This document shows, one piece after another, positions 35,434-45,700 of a stretch of DNA of 64,000 bases. The notes under the pieces were generated by a model. The model saw nothing but the letters and a program-made list of their open reading frames with translations. It was not told the DNA's origin and did not search any database. This DNA is from Gemmatimonadetes bacterium 2013_60CM_65_52 (lineage in GTDB: Bacteria > Gemmatimonadota > Gemmatimonadetes > Gemmatimonadales > Gemmatimonadaceae), in NCBI GenBank assembly GCA_002215645.1, contig NGFI01000012.1:115258-179257 (forward strand). The letters run 5' to 3'. The translations under genes were made by a program, and so were the position numbers. How positions within the stretch are numbered: the stretch's first letter is position 1; each line of letters starts with the position of its first letter.

Positions 35434-35880
35434 TTACAGTGTGTAGTCGAGCTCGTAGCGGTGTTCCTTTCCTTCGATGAGGATCCGCAACGTGCCGGCG
35501 ATCTGCGCCAGCTCTCCGGTGCCCGAGTCCGGCACGACGAGGACGACGAGAGATTGGGCGCCGCGATTCATCGTCCCGTTGTGCTGTAGCGCAAAGGAGC
35601 CTTTGCGGCCATGCAGCGTGCCGGTGACCACTTCCATCGCCACATATCCGGCGGAGCCCTTCACCGCGGTGGAGCTCACGGCCAACATCTCGCCCTTGCT
35701 GGTTCCCTCGAGATCGCCGTAGAGCTGCTTATCGATGGACATGCGGCCGATCGGCGCATCCGTCGCCTGCGGATTTAGTTGGACGTCGAACCTTCCGGTG
35801 GCTTTCGGCACTGATGTCGTGCGCTCTGGACGTGAATCGTGAGGGTCGATTTCGGCCGCGGTCATGTGCGCGCCGCTCAA
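35434..35880 (-). CDS. DUF3224 protein
   Basis: A 148-residue protein matching the DUF3224 beta-barrel fold: GRFDVQLNPQ, SIDKQLYGDLEGTSKGEML, GYVAMEVVTGTLHGRKGSF and LQHNGTM are typical. The family is small, cytoplasmic and of unknown function, with a hydrophobic cavity in solved structures. A second ATG five codons in (MTAAEID) is an equally good start. It lies upstream of the GH29 gene, possibly in the same transcript. Confidence 0.8.
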   Translation of the reverse strand: MSGAHMTAAEIDPHDSRPERTTSVPKATGRFDVQLNPQATDAPIGRMSIDKQLYGDLEGTSKGEMLAVSSTAVKGSAGYVAMEVVTGTLHGRKGSFALQHNGTMNRGAQSLVVLVVPDSGTGELAQIAGTLRILIEGKEHRYELDYTL

Positions 35881-36011
35881 CGAGTGTGCGCCTCATCGGT
35901 CCGTGCCGCAAGTCCACGCGTGCTGCGATCGGCTGCGTCGCGGAGTTGCCACCCGCATGAGGTCCCTGCCAAGACTGGGCACCTCACGGAGGACTACCCG
36001 CGCCGTAGCGC

Positions 36012-36370
36012 TCAGGCTTCTCCGAGTGCCTCGAGATCGGCGACATCCTTCGTTCGACCGCTTGCGCGCTTGTTTCGCACGAACGCCTTCAGGCCGAGCA
36101 CCGGGACACGCACACCTTCAATTTCCCCGTTGATTCGTTCAGCCCATGCCTCGTCGAAATCCACGCCGCTGATCGACGTCATTACGTCGATGCGGTAGGG
36201 CGCCAATCCGAGTTGCGCGATCACGTCTGGCCTAACGAAATTCTCCACTGAGACGTGGAGGTCGCCGAGCGGCGCGCGGAATCCCATGAACGCTGAGCGC
36301 ATGCGCGCCGACGACCAGAAAGCGCGTCGGCGTTGACAAGCGCGCGAAGCAGGTCGCGGAAATCGTCGAT
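36012..36370 (-). pseudogene. Decayed nucleotidyltransferase (AbiEii/MNT-like)
   Basis: Three frames together give a recognisable nucleotidyltransferase. From a TTG at the upstream stop, frame one reads LIDDFRDLLRALVNADA. A shift then gives FLVVGAHALSVHGIPRA. A further jump leads into APLGDLHVSVENFVRPDV, which runs normally to the end (YRIDVMTSISGVDFDEAWAE, LKAFVRNKRASGRTKDVADL). The segment that should carry the catalytic GDLDxW acidic pair is missing between frames two and three. So it has one frameshift and one internal deletion and should be inactive. The intact partner-like gene sits just upstream. Confidence 0.75.
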
Positions 36371-36597
36371 CAACCGCTCTCCGGATTGCGGTGATCGCTC
36401 AGCCGCACGAGACGAACGGGCATTTCCGCCCTGCTATAGACGGGCAACGCGCGCCCACTCGCGAACCAGGCCATGCGAGACAGCTCGCGCAACATTGCGA
36501 GCCGCTCCTCGACAGTCGAGCCGAGGCGGGCATCCCGTGCCTCGTCGCTGTGGAGCGACACAACACGGTAGGTCATCTGTCTGGCGCGCATGGCCAA
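36370..36597 (-). CDS. Small partner protein of the nucleotidyltransferase
   Basis: A 75-residue cytoplasmic protein (MTYRVVSLHSDEARDARLG, then VEERLAMLRELSRMAWFASGR and PVYSRAEMPVRLVRL). Small proteins of this style often precede single-domain nucleotidyltransferases in bacterial genomes. Here its stop overlaps the TTG from which the decayed nucleotidyltransferase would start. It may be an antitoxin-like or substrate-presenting partner, now orphaned. The start may be the ATG seven codons in. No biochemical role can be given. Confidence 0.6.
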   Translation of the reverse strand: MAMRARQMTYRVVSLHSDEARDARLGSTVEERLAMLRELSRMAWFASGRALPVYSRAEMPVRLVRLSDHRNPESG

Positions 36598-36636
36598 ATA
36601 TGAAGGGGAAGCGAGGACGAAGCCAAATCTCGATCG

Positions 36637-37047
36637 TCAGCAGCATTCCGCCGGATTCGACTGCGTGGGTGCCGACCCACCGCCCTTGAACACCGAGAAG
36701 ATGAGTCCCCCCGAGAGCAGCAGCGCGACGAGCGCCACATACATCAGGATGCGCCGCACCTCGGGATGCAAACCGCGCGGCCGCTCCATGTCCGGGCGTC
36801 CGTCCTCCGACGTTGACGCCGAGGGTGGAGGCGCGCTCATGTTCACCTTGAACGATTGCGGCCCGCCCGTTGCACCCATCGTTGACGTGAACGGCACGCT
36901 ATGGGTGCGCTTCGGGGGCTCGGGCTCGAGCGACGGATCCGGAACGAGCGTCACGGTGCGGCCACATTTTCTGCAGCGGATCTCCCGCCCGATGTGATCC
37001 GGGCCCGGATGATATTTCTCGCCGCACTTGCATTGCACCGTCGCCAT
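36637..37047 (-). CDS. Zinc-ribbon membrane protein
   Basis: A 136-residue protein. The N-terminus holds two CxC/CxxC knuckles (VQCKCGEKYH and IRCRKCGRTVTLV), an MJ0042-type zinc ribbon. A proline/serine linker follows, then a single transmembrane helix (RILMYVALVALLLSGGLIF) and a short tail ending AECC. The orientation would leave the zinc ribbon in the cytoplasm. Function is unknown; such proteins are often small regulators or adaptors. Confidence 0.75.
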   Translation of the reverse strand: MATVQCKCGEKYHPGPDHIGREIRCRKCGRTVTLVPDPSLEPEPPKRTHSVPFTSTMGATGGPQSFKVNMSAPPPSASTSEDGRPDMERPRGLHPEVRRILMYVALVALLLSGGLIFSVFKGGGSAPTQSNPAECC

Positions 37048-37118
37048 GGGCGCGTGGCTGAGAGCCGGTCGGGGGTCTTAATGAATATGCGTGACGCCGC
37101 CGCCGCGCCACGGGACGG

Positions 37119-37928
37119 TCAGTCGCGGAACCGTTCGTTCAGGGCTGCCCCGCTTGCGGCACCTCCAAGCACGGTGAAGGTGCCATTTCGCGCGATCTCC
37201 TCGGCCGCCGCGAGAAAACCGGCCCATGCCGAGCGCGCCAGCGCGCCCCCGACGCTGATTCGGCGAACGCCAAGCGCCCTCAACTCGTCCACGCTCGTAA
37301 ATCCGCTGCTCACGAGCACGTTGATGGGCGTCGGTGCTGCGGCGTCCACCACCGCCTTGATCTGAGCGAGCTCGCGGAGGCCGGGTGCATAAACGCAATC
37401 CGCGCCTGCGCTCGCAAAGGCGCAGAGACGGCGGATGGTCTCATCCAGGTTCGGCCGATCGACGATGAATCCTTCGCTGCGGGCGGTGAGCAGTACGCCG
37501 GTTCCGGACCGGTCGATTGCTTCACGCGCGGCGCGCACGCGTTCCACCGCGAGATCGAACTCGAACAGAGGCTTCGAGGTGTCCCCGGTCGAGTCCTCGA
37601 TCGAGAAGCCCGCGATTCCGGTCCGCACCACGCGCGCGACGTTTCCGGCGACGCCGGCGGAATCCGTCGCGAAGCCGCCCTCGAAATCCGCGTTCACAGG
37701 CACCTGGACGGCGCCGCTGATCGATGCGAAATGTGTGAGCGCCTGATCCAGGGTCACTTGATTGTCCGGTCGGCCAAGCGACCACGCCAGTCCGGAGCTC
37801 GTTGTGGCGAGCGCCGCGAAGCCGAGCTGCTCGAGGACGCGCGCGCTGCCGATGTCCCATGGATTCGGGATCACGAAGCATCCACTCTCGTGCAAGCGGC
37901 GGAACGCAGTAACACGTGGATCTGTCAC
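37119..37928 (-). CDS. Isocitrate lyase/phosphoenolpyruvate mutase-family protein
   Basis: About 269 residues from a GTG start giving TDPRVTAFRRLHESGCFVIPNPWDIGSARV, typical of this family. The chain continues NADFEGGFATD (metal-binding Asp/Glu) and GFSIEDSTGD, then LTARSEGF and GADCVYAPGL. The C-C lyase loop Cys is not obvious, so it may be a 2-methylisocitrate- or oxaloacetate-type enzyme or an unassigned member. A start at ATG 37973 would leave only eight bases to the divergent amidohydrolase, so the GTG is preferred. Confidence 0.85.
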   Translation of the reverse strand: MTDPRVTAFRRLHESGCFVIPNPWDIGSARVLEQLGFAALATTSSGLAWSLGRPDNQVTLDQALTHFASISGAVQVPVNADFEGGFATDSAGVAGNVARVVRTGIAGFSIEDSTGDTSKPLFEFDLAVERVRAAREAIDRSGTGVLLTARSEGFIVDRPNLDETIRRLCAFASAGADCVYAPGLRELAQIKAVVDAAAPTPINVLVSSGFTSVDELRALGVRRISVGGALARSAWAGFLAAAEEIARNGTFTVLGGAASGAALNERFRD

Positions 37929-37981
37929 GTGAACATCGAGAGAGATAGACTTCCGGCGTCCGATCCCCTGCATTCTATCAT

Positions 37982-39694
37982 ATGAAACGCACCATCGCCG
38001 CGTTCGCTCTCGTTCTCTCGCCGGCACTTGCGCCCGCACAGGGCCAGCGCGCCACGTTGGCACTGCTCAACGGCCACGTGGTCACGATGGATTCCACGAA
38101 GCCGGAAGCGCAGGCCATCGCCATCGCCGGTGACCGCATCATCGCCGTGGGCACCAACGAGGAGATTCAACGAACGATCGGAGCCTCCACGAAGGTCGTG
38201 AACCTCGCGGGTCGTCTTGCCACACCTGGTTTCGCAGACGGCCACGGCCACTACATGGCACTCGGCGCCTCGAAGCTGCAGCTCGACCTGACGAAGGCGA
38301 AGACGTGGGAAGAGATCGTGGCCATGGTCGCAGCCGCCGTGCGAAAAGCCAAGCCCGGCGACTGGATCATCGGATTCGGATGGCACCAGGCAAAGTGGGA
38401 GCATCCGCCGGTTCCCGTTGTCGAAGGCAACCCGGTGCATGCGACGCTCAGCGCCGTATCGCCGAACAATCCGGTCGAGCTGTCACACGCCAGCGGTCAT
38501 GCATCGTTCGTCAACGCGAAGGCGATGTCGCTCGCTGGCATCACCGCGCTCACGGCGAACCCTCCGGGCGGTGAGATCGTCCACGATGCGCAGGGCAACC
38601 CCACCGGCATGCTCCGAGAAGCGGCGCAGGGACTCATGAGGACTGCACGTGACGCCAGCGATGCCTCGCTGACGCCGCGGCAACGTGAAGCGCGTGCGCG
38701 CAAGATGGTCGAGCTCGCGGGCGCCGATGCGCTCTCGAAGGGCATCACATCGTTCCACGACGCGGGATCGAACTTCGCCACCATCGATCTGTTCAGGAAG
38801 CTGGCATCGGAGGGAACACTTCCTGTCCGGCTGTACGTCATGGTGCGATTCGAGTCGAACGAGCGGTTGGATAGTCTGCTCGACCGCTACCGCATGCAGG
38901 GTTTCGGAAACGGCTATCTCACCGTGCGCTCGATCAAGCGTCAGATCGACGGCGCGCTTGGCTCAAACGGCGCGTGGCTGCTCGAGCCATATGCCGATCT
39001 TCCGCGCAGCATGGGGTTGGCGCTCGAGCAGCCGGAGAGTCTGCAACGTGTGGCCGAGCTCGCCCTGCGACACGGCTTTCAGGTAAATACACACGCTATC
39101 GGCGACCGGGCGAACCGCGAGGTGCTCAACGTCTATGAGCGCGTCTTCAAGGCGAATCCTGGCAAGAGTGATCTGCGGTGGCGTATCGAGCATGCGCAAC
39201 ACATCGAGCCGTCCGATCTCCCGCGCTTCAAGCAGCTCGGTGTCATTGCCAGCATGCAGGGCATCCACACCGTGTCCGACGCGCCATGGATTCCGTCGAA
39301 GCTCGGTGAGGAGCGTGCGCGCCGCGAATCGTATCTCTTTCGGTCGCTATGGGACCTCGGCGTCATCGTCACCAACGGCACGGACACCCCGGTCGAGGAC
39401 GTCAATCCCATTCCGTCGTACTACGGCATGGTCGCGCGCGTGACGCGGGAAGGAAAAGTCTTCGTGCCCGACCAGCGGCTCACGCGACTGGAGGCGTTAC
39501 AGGCTTACACGCTCAACAACGCCTACGCGAGCTTTCAAGAGAGAGATCTGGGGTCGCTGACGCCGGGCAAGTACGGCGACGTCACGGTGTTCTCGAAGGA
39601 CATCATGGTAATCCCGGAGCCCGAAATCCTGCGCGCGGCCGTGGATTACACGATTGTGGGTGGGAAGATCAAGTACGCGGCGAAACACAGGTGA
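37982..39694 (+). CDS. Secreted amidohydrolase (YtcJ-like, amidohydrolase_3)
   Basis: A 570-residue exported metal-dependent hydrolase with signal MKRTIAAFALVLSPALAPAQG. Metal-site motifs are GFADGHGHYMALG near the start and NTHAIGDRANREVL later, with IEHAQHIEPSD and a final NGTDTPVEDVNP Asp. The arrangement is that of the YtcJ/amidohydrolase_3 group, often annotated as amidohydrolase without defined substrate. It is divergent from the PEP-mutase-like gene. Confidence 0.88.
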   Translation: MKRTIAAFALVLSPALAPAQGQRATLALLNGHVVTMDSTKPEAQAIAIAGDRIIAVGTNEEIQRTIGASTKVVNLAGRLATPGFADGHGHYMALGASKLQLDLTKAKTWEEIVAMVAAAVRKAKPGDWIIGFGWHQAKWEHPPVPVVEGNPVHATLSAVSPNNPVELSHASGHASFVNAKAMSLAGITALTANPPGGEIVHDAQGNPTGMLREAAQGLMRTARDASDASLTPRQREARARKMVELAGADALSKGITSFHDAGSNFATIDLFRKLASEGTLPVRLYVMVRFESNERLDSLLDRYRMQGFGNGYLTVRSIKRQIDGALGSNGAWLLEPYADLPRSMGLALEQPESLQRVAELALRHGFQVNTHAIGDRANREVLNVYERVFKANPGKSDLRWRIEHAQHIEPSDLPRFKQLGVIASMQGIHTVSDAPWIPSKLGEERARRESYLFRSLWDLGVIVTNGTDTPVEDVNPIPSYYGMVARVTREGKVFVPDQRLTRLEALQAYTLNNAYASFQERDLGSLTPGKYGDVTVFSKDIMVIPEPEILRAAVDYTIVGGKIKYAAKHR

Positions 39695-39699
39695 ACGGT

Positions 39700-40878
39700 T
39701 CACCGCTTCTGTGCTACCGCAACGGCAACTCGTGAATCGGCCGTTCCATAATAAAGAAGCCAACGGCCCTTGAACGGCACGAGACCTTCCACGAATGTCG
39801 TGCCTTCGGTGTACTGCCCGGTGCGTTCATACGGCTCTGACGGACGAATGAACGGCGCATCGCTTCGGGCAAGCAGCCGGATCGGGTTGCGCGAGTCGAA
39901 GAGAGCTTGTCCGCCGGTATACACGCGCGCCGGAAGGGCGGGATCGCCGTGGGTCGAATCGTTGCCCGCATTGTAGAGCAGCACGATCCCGCGAGCCGTG
40001 AGAACAGCTGGCGGTCCTGCCTCGACGAGCCACGAATCGAAATAGCCGGGACGTGCCGACAACACTTTCAGCGGCCGACCGTCCGAATCCTCGAGTGGTG
40101 TCCAGTGAAGCAGATCGTCCGACGTCGCGATGAAGATGTCCGGGACGTTGTAGTACATCCAATACTTGCCGTTGACTCGCGCGGCTACGAGCCGGCCGTC
40201 CTTCATTTTGCAGAGGATCGCACCCGACTTCGACTCGACGTCCCGATACTTTGGCGGAAGGGCCGGCCCGTGCTTCGTCCACTGCACGAGATCGGATGAC
40301 GTCGCAACCGCGAGACGCGGGACTTTTCGATTCCACTGTGTATAGGTGAGGACGTACGTTCCGTCCTCCGTTTCTACGACGCGTGGATCCTCGACGCCAC
40401 CCGGCCACTCGTTGCCCGATTGCTCGTCCCGGTCGGGAAAGAGCACCGGAGCGTTGCGTCGTGTGAAATGCAGCCCGTCGGTGCTCCTCGCGAGTCCGAG
40501 CCGCGACGTGTGACCGCCAATCTTCGCGTCGCCGGAGGCATCTTCCGCGCGATAGAGAACGTAGACCGCACCGCCGCGCACCACGGCGGCGGGATTGAAG
40601 GTCGCATACGCCTCCCACCGTACCATGCTGTCACTCATCGCCGATCGAACGGTGCTCTCGGCGCTCGGTGCGATGATCGGATTCGCCTTGGGTGGCTTGA
40701 TGAACGGGCCTAGCATCCATGGTTGCTGCGCGAAGACGGTGTGTGCCGCGCCTCCCACGATCACTGCGGCCAGCAGTGAGTCTCTCAGCGGTCGTCGCAA
40801 GAGAGTCCGGGAGCTCACGAAGGGCCGGAGGGAGCAGACGACCGGCCTGCACGGTTCCAACACCACACCGCGGCCCAA
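39700..40878 (-). CDS. GH130-like glycosidase/phosphorylase family protein
   Basis: A 392-residue, probably exported, five-bladed propeller protein. The sequence RWEAYATFNPAAVVRGGAVYVLYRAED and NEWPGGVEDPRVVETEDGTYVLTYTQWN are characteristic of GH130 enzymes, where the EDPR Asp is the general acid. A C-terminal block (EGLVPFKGRWLLYYGTADSRVAVA) closes the propeller. GH130 includes mannoside phosphorylases and hydrolases; an exported member is more likely a hydrolase, since phosphorolysis needs cytosolic phosphate. The exact start is uncertain, with internal ATGs possible. Confidence 0.82.
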   Translation of the reverse strand: MGRGVVLEPCRPVVCSLRPFVSSRTLLRRPLRDSLLAAVIVGGAAHTVFAQQPWMLGPFIKPPKANPIIAPSAESTVRSAMSDSMVRWEAYATFNPAAVVRGGAVYVLYRAEDASGDAKIGGHTSRLGLARSTDGLHFTRRNAPVLFPDRDEQSGNEWPGGVEDPRVVETEDGTYVLTYTQWNRKVPRLAVATSSDLVQWTKHGPALPPKYRDVESKSGAILCKMKDGRLVAARVNGKYWMYYNVPDIFIATSDDLLHWTPLEDSDGRPLKVLSARPGYFDSWLVEAGPPAVLTARGIVLLYNAGNDSTHGDPALPARVYTGGQALFDSRNPIRLLARSDAPFIRPSEPYERTGQYTEGTTFVEGLVPFKGRWLLYYGTADSRVAVAVAQKR

Positions 40879-41039
40879 CCGAATGCGATGGCAATGATCG
40901 GAAACGCGACTGCACCAACATACGCGCCTTGTCCTCCCACGCGCGTGTGCTGGAGTCCCTGCGTCACGACCAGCAGTCTTACCGTATAGAAGACAAAAAA
41001 TGCGCTGACGAGAGCAAGCACCACGGAGAGCACGCGCAT
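40815..41039 (-). CDS. Small two-helix membrane protein
   Basis: A 74-residue protein starting MRVLSVVLALVSAFFVFYTV with two hydrophobic helices (the second near AFPIIAIAFGWAAVW). No family is recognised. It overlaps the 5' part of the GH130-like reading frame by about 60 bases on the same strand, which suggests that the GH130 start lies further downstream. It starts just after the GNAT gene's stop in the same orientation. Confidence 0.6.
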   Translation of the reverse strand: MRVLSVVLALVSAFFVFYTVRLLVVTQGLQHTRVGGQGAYVGAVAFPIIAIAFGWAAVWCWNRAGRSSAPSGPS

Positions 41040-41046
41040 AGCTACC

Positions 41047-41673
41047 TCACTGATCGCGCAATGGCGACGTGATTGCTCCGCGCCCACCCCGCTGCAATCT
41101 CGTCGCCAGGTGGCGCTTCACGTCCGGCCACTCGGCCGCGAGAATGCTGAACATGACACTGTCGCGCACGGTGCCATCGCGCCGTGCCGCGTGGTGGCGC
41201 AGGACGCCATCGCGTTTGGCACCGAGTGCCTCGATGGCGCGCTGCGATCGGAAGTTGAAGTTGTCGGTGCGGAGCCCGACGCACTGACACCCGACCGACT
41301 CGAAGGCGTGCGTCAGCAGGAGCAGCTTCGACGCCGTGTTCACATGGCTCCGCTGCCATCGCGAAGCATACCAGGTGTACCCGATCTCCACCCGGTCGAT
41401 TGCCGGCACGATGTCGTGGTAGCGCGTACTGCCGATGACCTCGCCGGACTTCGAGTCCACCACCGCCCACGGCAGCATGTGTCCAGCCGCCTTACCGGCC
41501 AGCGCATCGATGATGTAGCGCTCGACGTGATCGGGCTCCGGTACGGCGGTGTACCAGAGCTCCCAGAGCTTTCCGTCTGCCGCCGCCGCTCGGAGACCCG
41601 CTTCGTGCTCATGGGCGAGCGGCTCGAGGCGGACGCCATGACCTTCCAACGTGATGGGCGAGAGGGCAATCAT
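41047..41673 (-). CDS. GNAT N-acetyltransferase (RimJ/RimL type)
   Basis: A 208-residue acetyltransferase. GVRLEPLAHEHEAGL, VVDSKSGEVIGSTRYHDI, VEIGYTWYASRWQRSHVNT and NFRSQRAIEALGAKRDGVLR match the RimL-like branch of the GNAT family, with the acetyl-CoA binding loop in the WQRSHVNTASK region. RimL-like enzymes acetylate N-terminal amines of proteins or small molecules; the substrate here is not determined. A long upstream in-frame extension was rejected in favour of the ATG at 41673. Confidence 0.88.
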   Translation of the reverse strand: MIALSPITLEGHGVRLEPLAHEHEAGLRAAAADGKLWELWYTAVPEPDHVERYIIDALAGKAAGHMLPWAVVDSKSGEVIGSTRYHDIVPAIDRVEIGYTWYASRWQRSHVNTASKLLLLTHAFESVGCQCVGLRTDNFNFRSQRAIEALGAKRDGVLRHHAARRDGTVRDSVMFSILAAEWPDVKRHLATRLQRGGRGAITSPLRDQ

Positions 41674-41780
41674 GGGTCGCAAGTGTGTCGTGATCGACGA
41701 TCTGTCGTCCTTCGGCGGAATCGACCGCAAGGCTCCGGGGAAGTAAGACCATGATCGGCACCCGCGCCACCACCGTCTTC

Positions 41781-42224
41781 TTACGTCACGGTCACCGTCT
41801 GCTTGCGGACCTCTACCTCGCCCGCACCGTCCGCGTGGTAGATGTGCACCTCGTACTGACCGGGCGCGAGCGGAGCGACCGCGGCATCGTATTGCAGCGC
41901 GCGCAACTCCATGGAGCACAGCGCGGCAGCGCGCGCCGTGTATGCGACGTGCAAGGACACCACGTTGCCGGCAACGTCGACTCGGCCACTCATGGAAGTG
42001 GCGCACAAACTCCCGTAGCGTATCGCCCTCGCGGTGACCCGTCCCGCGCCGCCTTCCGCCGTCGGTGCAATCCAGAGCACGCCTGCCATGGCGGGAGAGT
42101 CAGAGACGGTCAGCGTGAGGGCGCCGTTCACGATGACCAGCGGATTCTGATCCTGAGGCGCGAGCGCGACGTCGGAAGAGCAGCCGAACGTCGCACCGAG
42201 AACGAGAACAGCGATCCATCGCAT
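41781..42224 (-). CDS. Small exported lipoprotein, Ig-like
   Basis: A 147-residue lipoprotein: MRWIAVLVLGATFGCSSD gives the signal and lipobox. The body is beta-rich (LVIVNGALTLTVSDS, VVSLHVAYTARAAALC, YEVHIYHADGAGEVEVRKQTVTVT), consistent with an Ig-like fold, and has a pair of cysteines that may form a disulfide. No named family. It is divergent from the ParB-like gene. Confidence 0.65.
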   Translation of the reverse strand: MRWIAVLVLGATFGCSSDVALAPQDQNPLVIVNGALTLTVSDSPAMAGVLWIAPTAEGGAGRVTARAIRYGSLCATSMSGRVDVAGNVVSLHVAYTARAAALCSMELRALQYDAAVAPLAPGQYEVHIYHADGAGEVEVRKQTVTVT

Positions 42225-42321
42225 GAGCCTGGTATTCCGTGCTGGGGTCAAATCGCCTAACCTGAGCGTCTGCTCCGTCGTCACAGCCATCCCACAAGAG
42301 CGTCAGCACAGCGGATTCGTC

Positions 42322-42705
42322 ATGGCCAAAAAATCAGGCAAGAAAACCCTCATCCGGTGGTTTCCCGAGCCGGAGGCGCACGACTATCCTGCTGCGGCCT
42401 CCTACCTCAAGCTCATCTTCGATGCCGTCACGGTCAACAAACGTGTGAAGCTGCTCGAGCGCGCGCCGATGACCGTATTCAAGGCAAAGGACATCTTCCG
42501 CGCCTCCGGCCTCTCGCTCCTCGGCGTGAGCAACTCGCACGTCATGAAGGACAGGAAGAAGCTGGAGGCCGGCAAGTCACTTTCCCCGTTGCTGCTCGTG
42601 CGACATTCCATGCTCGGACGGGTCATCATCGCCGATGGGTATCACCGTTTGTGCGCGGTGTACATGTTCGACGAGGACGCCATCATTCCCTGCAAGATCG
42701 TCTGA
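42322..42705 (+). CDS. ParB/Srx-fold-like small protein
   Basis: A 127-residue cytoplasmic protein. The C-terminal half (LEAGKSLSPLLLVRHSMLG then VIIADGYHRLCAVYMFDEDAIIPCKIV) resembles ParB/sulfiredoxin-fold domains, in which a IADGxHR motif binds nucleotide. Length and lack of DNA-binding domain make it unlike chromosome-segregation ParB. Function unknown. An ATG at 42322 gives the lysine-rich start MAKKSGKKTLIRWFP. Confidence 0.6.
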   Translation: MAKKSGKKTLIRWFPEPEAHDYPAAASYLKLIFDAVTVNKRVKLLERAPMTVFKAKDIFRASGLSLLGVSNSHVMKDRKKLEAGKSLSPLLLVRHSMLGRVIIADGYHRLCAVYMFDEDAIIPCKIV

Positions 42706-42784
42706 CTCCTTGCGGACGCGCGCAGCACATCCGAAGATCAGCGCCGCTTCCCGCTGCTCATACCATCACCCACCGGTGCTCGAC

Positions 42785-45700
42785 ATGTTCCGCGCATTCC
42801 GTCGGCAGTCCGTCGTCGTCGCATCATTTCTCGCGGCCCCGTTCATCCTGGCGGCTCAACGGCGCCCGAACGAAGAGATGCGGCCGTCCACGATTCCGAC
42901 GGATAGCACGGTGTACTCGCGCCTCCGCTGGCGCCACGTCGGACCGGAAGGCAACCGCGTCACCTCCGTGACGGGCGTCAGCGGCGATCCGAACGTGTAC
43001 TACGCCGGCGCGGCGTCGGGCGGAATCTTCAAGACGACCGACGGCGGCATTCACTGGAAAGCCATCGCTGACAGTTTGCCGGTCTCGTCGATCGGCTCAC
43101 TCGCCGTCGCTCCCTCCGATCCGAACGTCGTATGGGCCGGCACCGGAGAACCCTTCATCCGAAGCAACATCTCCCTTGGCTGGGGCATGTGGAAATCCAC
43201 GGACGCCGGCAAGCACTGGGAGCGCGCAGGCCTCGAGAACACGGGACGCATCTCGCGCATCGTCATTGACCCGAAAGATCCCGACCACGTTTACGTCGCG
43301 TCGCTCGGACGCGCCTACGGCCCGCAGCCCGAACGCGGCATCTTCCGAACGACCGACGGGGGCAAGACCTGGGCGAAGGTCCTGTTCGTCAACGACTCCA
43401 CGGGCGCGTCCGATCTCATCATGGATCCGTCGAATCCGCGTGTGCTCTTCGCCGGCATGTGGCAGATCGAGGTCCACACGTGGGGCCGCACGAGTGGCGG
43501 AAAGGGCAGCGGCATCTGGACGTCGCGCGACGGCGGCACCACCTGGGCTCGCATCACGGATCACGGACTGCCGAAGCTCACGATCGGCAAAGTCGGTCTT
43601 GGCATGAGCGCCGCGAATCCCAACCGCATCTATGCACTCATCGAGACCGGCGACGGTGTTCCGCGCGCAAACGGCGACTCGACATCGGCGGGACGACTCT
43701 TTCGCTCCGACGACGGTGGAATCAATTGGGCGCTCGTGAGCAGCGATCGCCAGATGGCCGGACGCACGCACTACTACAACCGGTTCGGCGTCACACCCGA
43801 CAATGCGAACGAGGCGTATTTCCTCTCGGCCGCGTGGTCCAAGACGCTCGACGGCGGCCAGACGATCATCGATCCACCCAACGCCGAGATCCCTGGCGGG
43901 GATCACCACGACATCTGGATCGATCCCGCCAATGGCAACCGGATGGCCGTCGGACACGACGGCGGCATCTCCATCACGACCAACCGCACACGCTCGTGGC
44001 TGCAGGTGCAATTGCCCGTCGCGCAAGTGTATCACGTCACGATCGACAACCGCATCCCGTACAACCTTTACGGCAATCGACAGGACGGCCCCTCGGCGAT
44101 GTGCCCGAGCAATCCACGTCAGAGCTTCATGGAGGCCTACTCGGCCAACCTGAGCCGCGGCCTGTGTCAGACCGTGGGCGGCGGCGAGAGCGGATGGGCG
44201 ACGCCCGACACCGTGGACGGCAATCTCGTCTGGTCGAGCGCATCGGGATGGGGCAGCGTGGGCGGCATCGCGACGCTGTACGACCGGCGCACCAACGTCT
44301 CGCACAATCTCGACATCTGGCCGATGTCCACCATCGGGTGGGCGGCTGAGAGCCTCAAGTACCGGTTCGTCTGGACATTTCCGCTCACGATCTCGCCGCA
44401 CGATCACAATCGCGTGTACGTCGGCAGCCAACACGTCCACGTAACCACGGACAGCGGGCGCACGTGGACAGAGCTGAGCGGCGATCTCACGCGCAACGAC
44501 AAGAGCCGGCAGAAGATGTCCGGCGGCCTCACGCCGGACAACATCGGCGTCGAGTACGCGGGCGTCGTGTTCTCCATTGCGGAATCCCCGATCCAGCGCG
44601 GATTGCTATGGGCCGGCACCAACGATGGGCTCGTGCATGTCTCGCGCGATGCGGGGCGCACGTGGGCCAACGTCACGAAGAATCTGCCAAGTCTCGTGGA
44701 CTGGGCGACGATCAGCAGCATCACGCCGTCGCGCTACGACGTGGGAACGGCCTATCTCACAGTGGACGGGCATCAGGTCGACAATCGCGATCCGTGGGTC
44801 TACAAGACCACGAATTACGGGGCTACGTGGAAGCTGATCACCGGCGGCCTGTCGAAGACGCCGCTCTCGTACGCGCATCACGTGGCGGAAGATCCCGTGC
44901 AGCGTGGCCTCCTCTATCTGGGCACGGAAGGCGGACTGTATGTGTCCTTCGACGATGGCGCGCGCTGGCAGCCGCTACAGACGAATCTGCCGCATGCTCC
45001 CGTTTATTGGATCGTCGTTCAGCCGCGATTCCATGACCTCGTGATTGCCACGTACGGAAGAGGATTCTGGATTCTCGACGACATCACGCCGCTGCGCGGG
45101 CTCGCGAGCTCCGTAACGGCGAGCCGAACGCACCTGTTTGCGCCACGCGAGACGTATCGCTTCCGCGACGCCGAAAGCCCGTTCGCCGTCGGGGACGATC
45201 CCACGAACGGACAGATTCCGCCGTATGGCGCGGCAATTACCTACTGGCTGAGATCGGGCAAGGACAGCGCCGGCGCGCGCACGGTGGCGACTCGTGCCGA
45301 CATCGGCAAGGACACCGTGATCGCAACGGTTTCTCCAGGCGCGCCGCGCGACACGACGGCGAAAGCGAAGATGCCGGCTACGCCGGCCGACAGCGTGACC
45401 ATCACCATCTCGAGCAGCGACGGCGCCGTCATTCGCACGATGAAGGGACCCGTGGAAGCCGGCCTCAATCGCGTGTGGTGGAATCTGCGCTACGACCGCA
45501 GCAAGGAAACCAAGCTGCGCACGAGCCCCGAGTATGCGGAGTGGTTTCCCGTAAAGCTCGAGGGACGCACCGCTCCCGGCGTGAGTCGCGTCGCGATCCT
45601 CGCGCCGCCAGGCACGTACTCCGTCAAGCTGTCACACGAGGGAGAGGAACAGACGCGGACGCTCGTGCTTCGCAAGGATCCGAACAGCGGAGGCAGCGAG

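Noticed and set aside
43097..44440. A 447-codon antisense frame in the second sortilin-like gene
   Set aside because: Shadow of the propeller gene; no start signal or domain.
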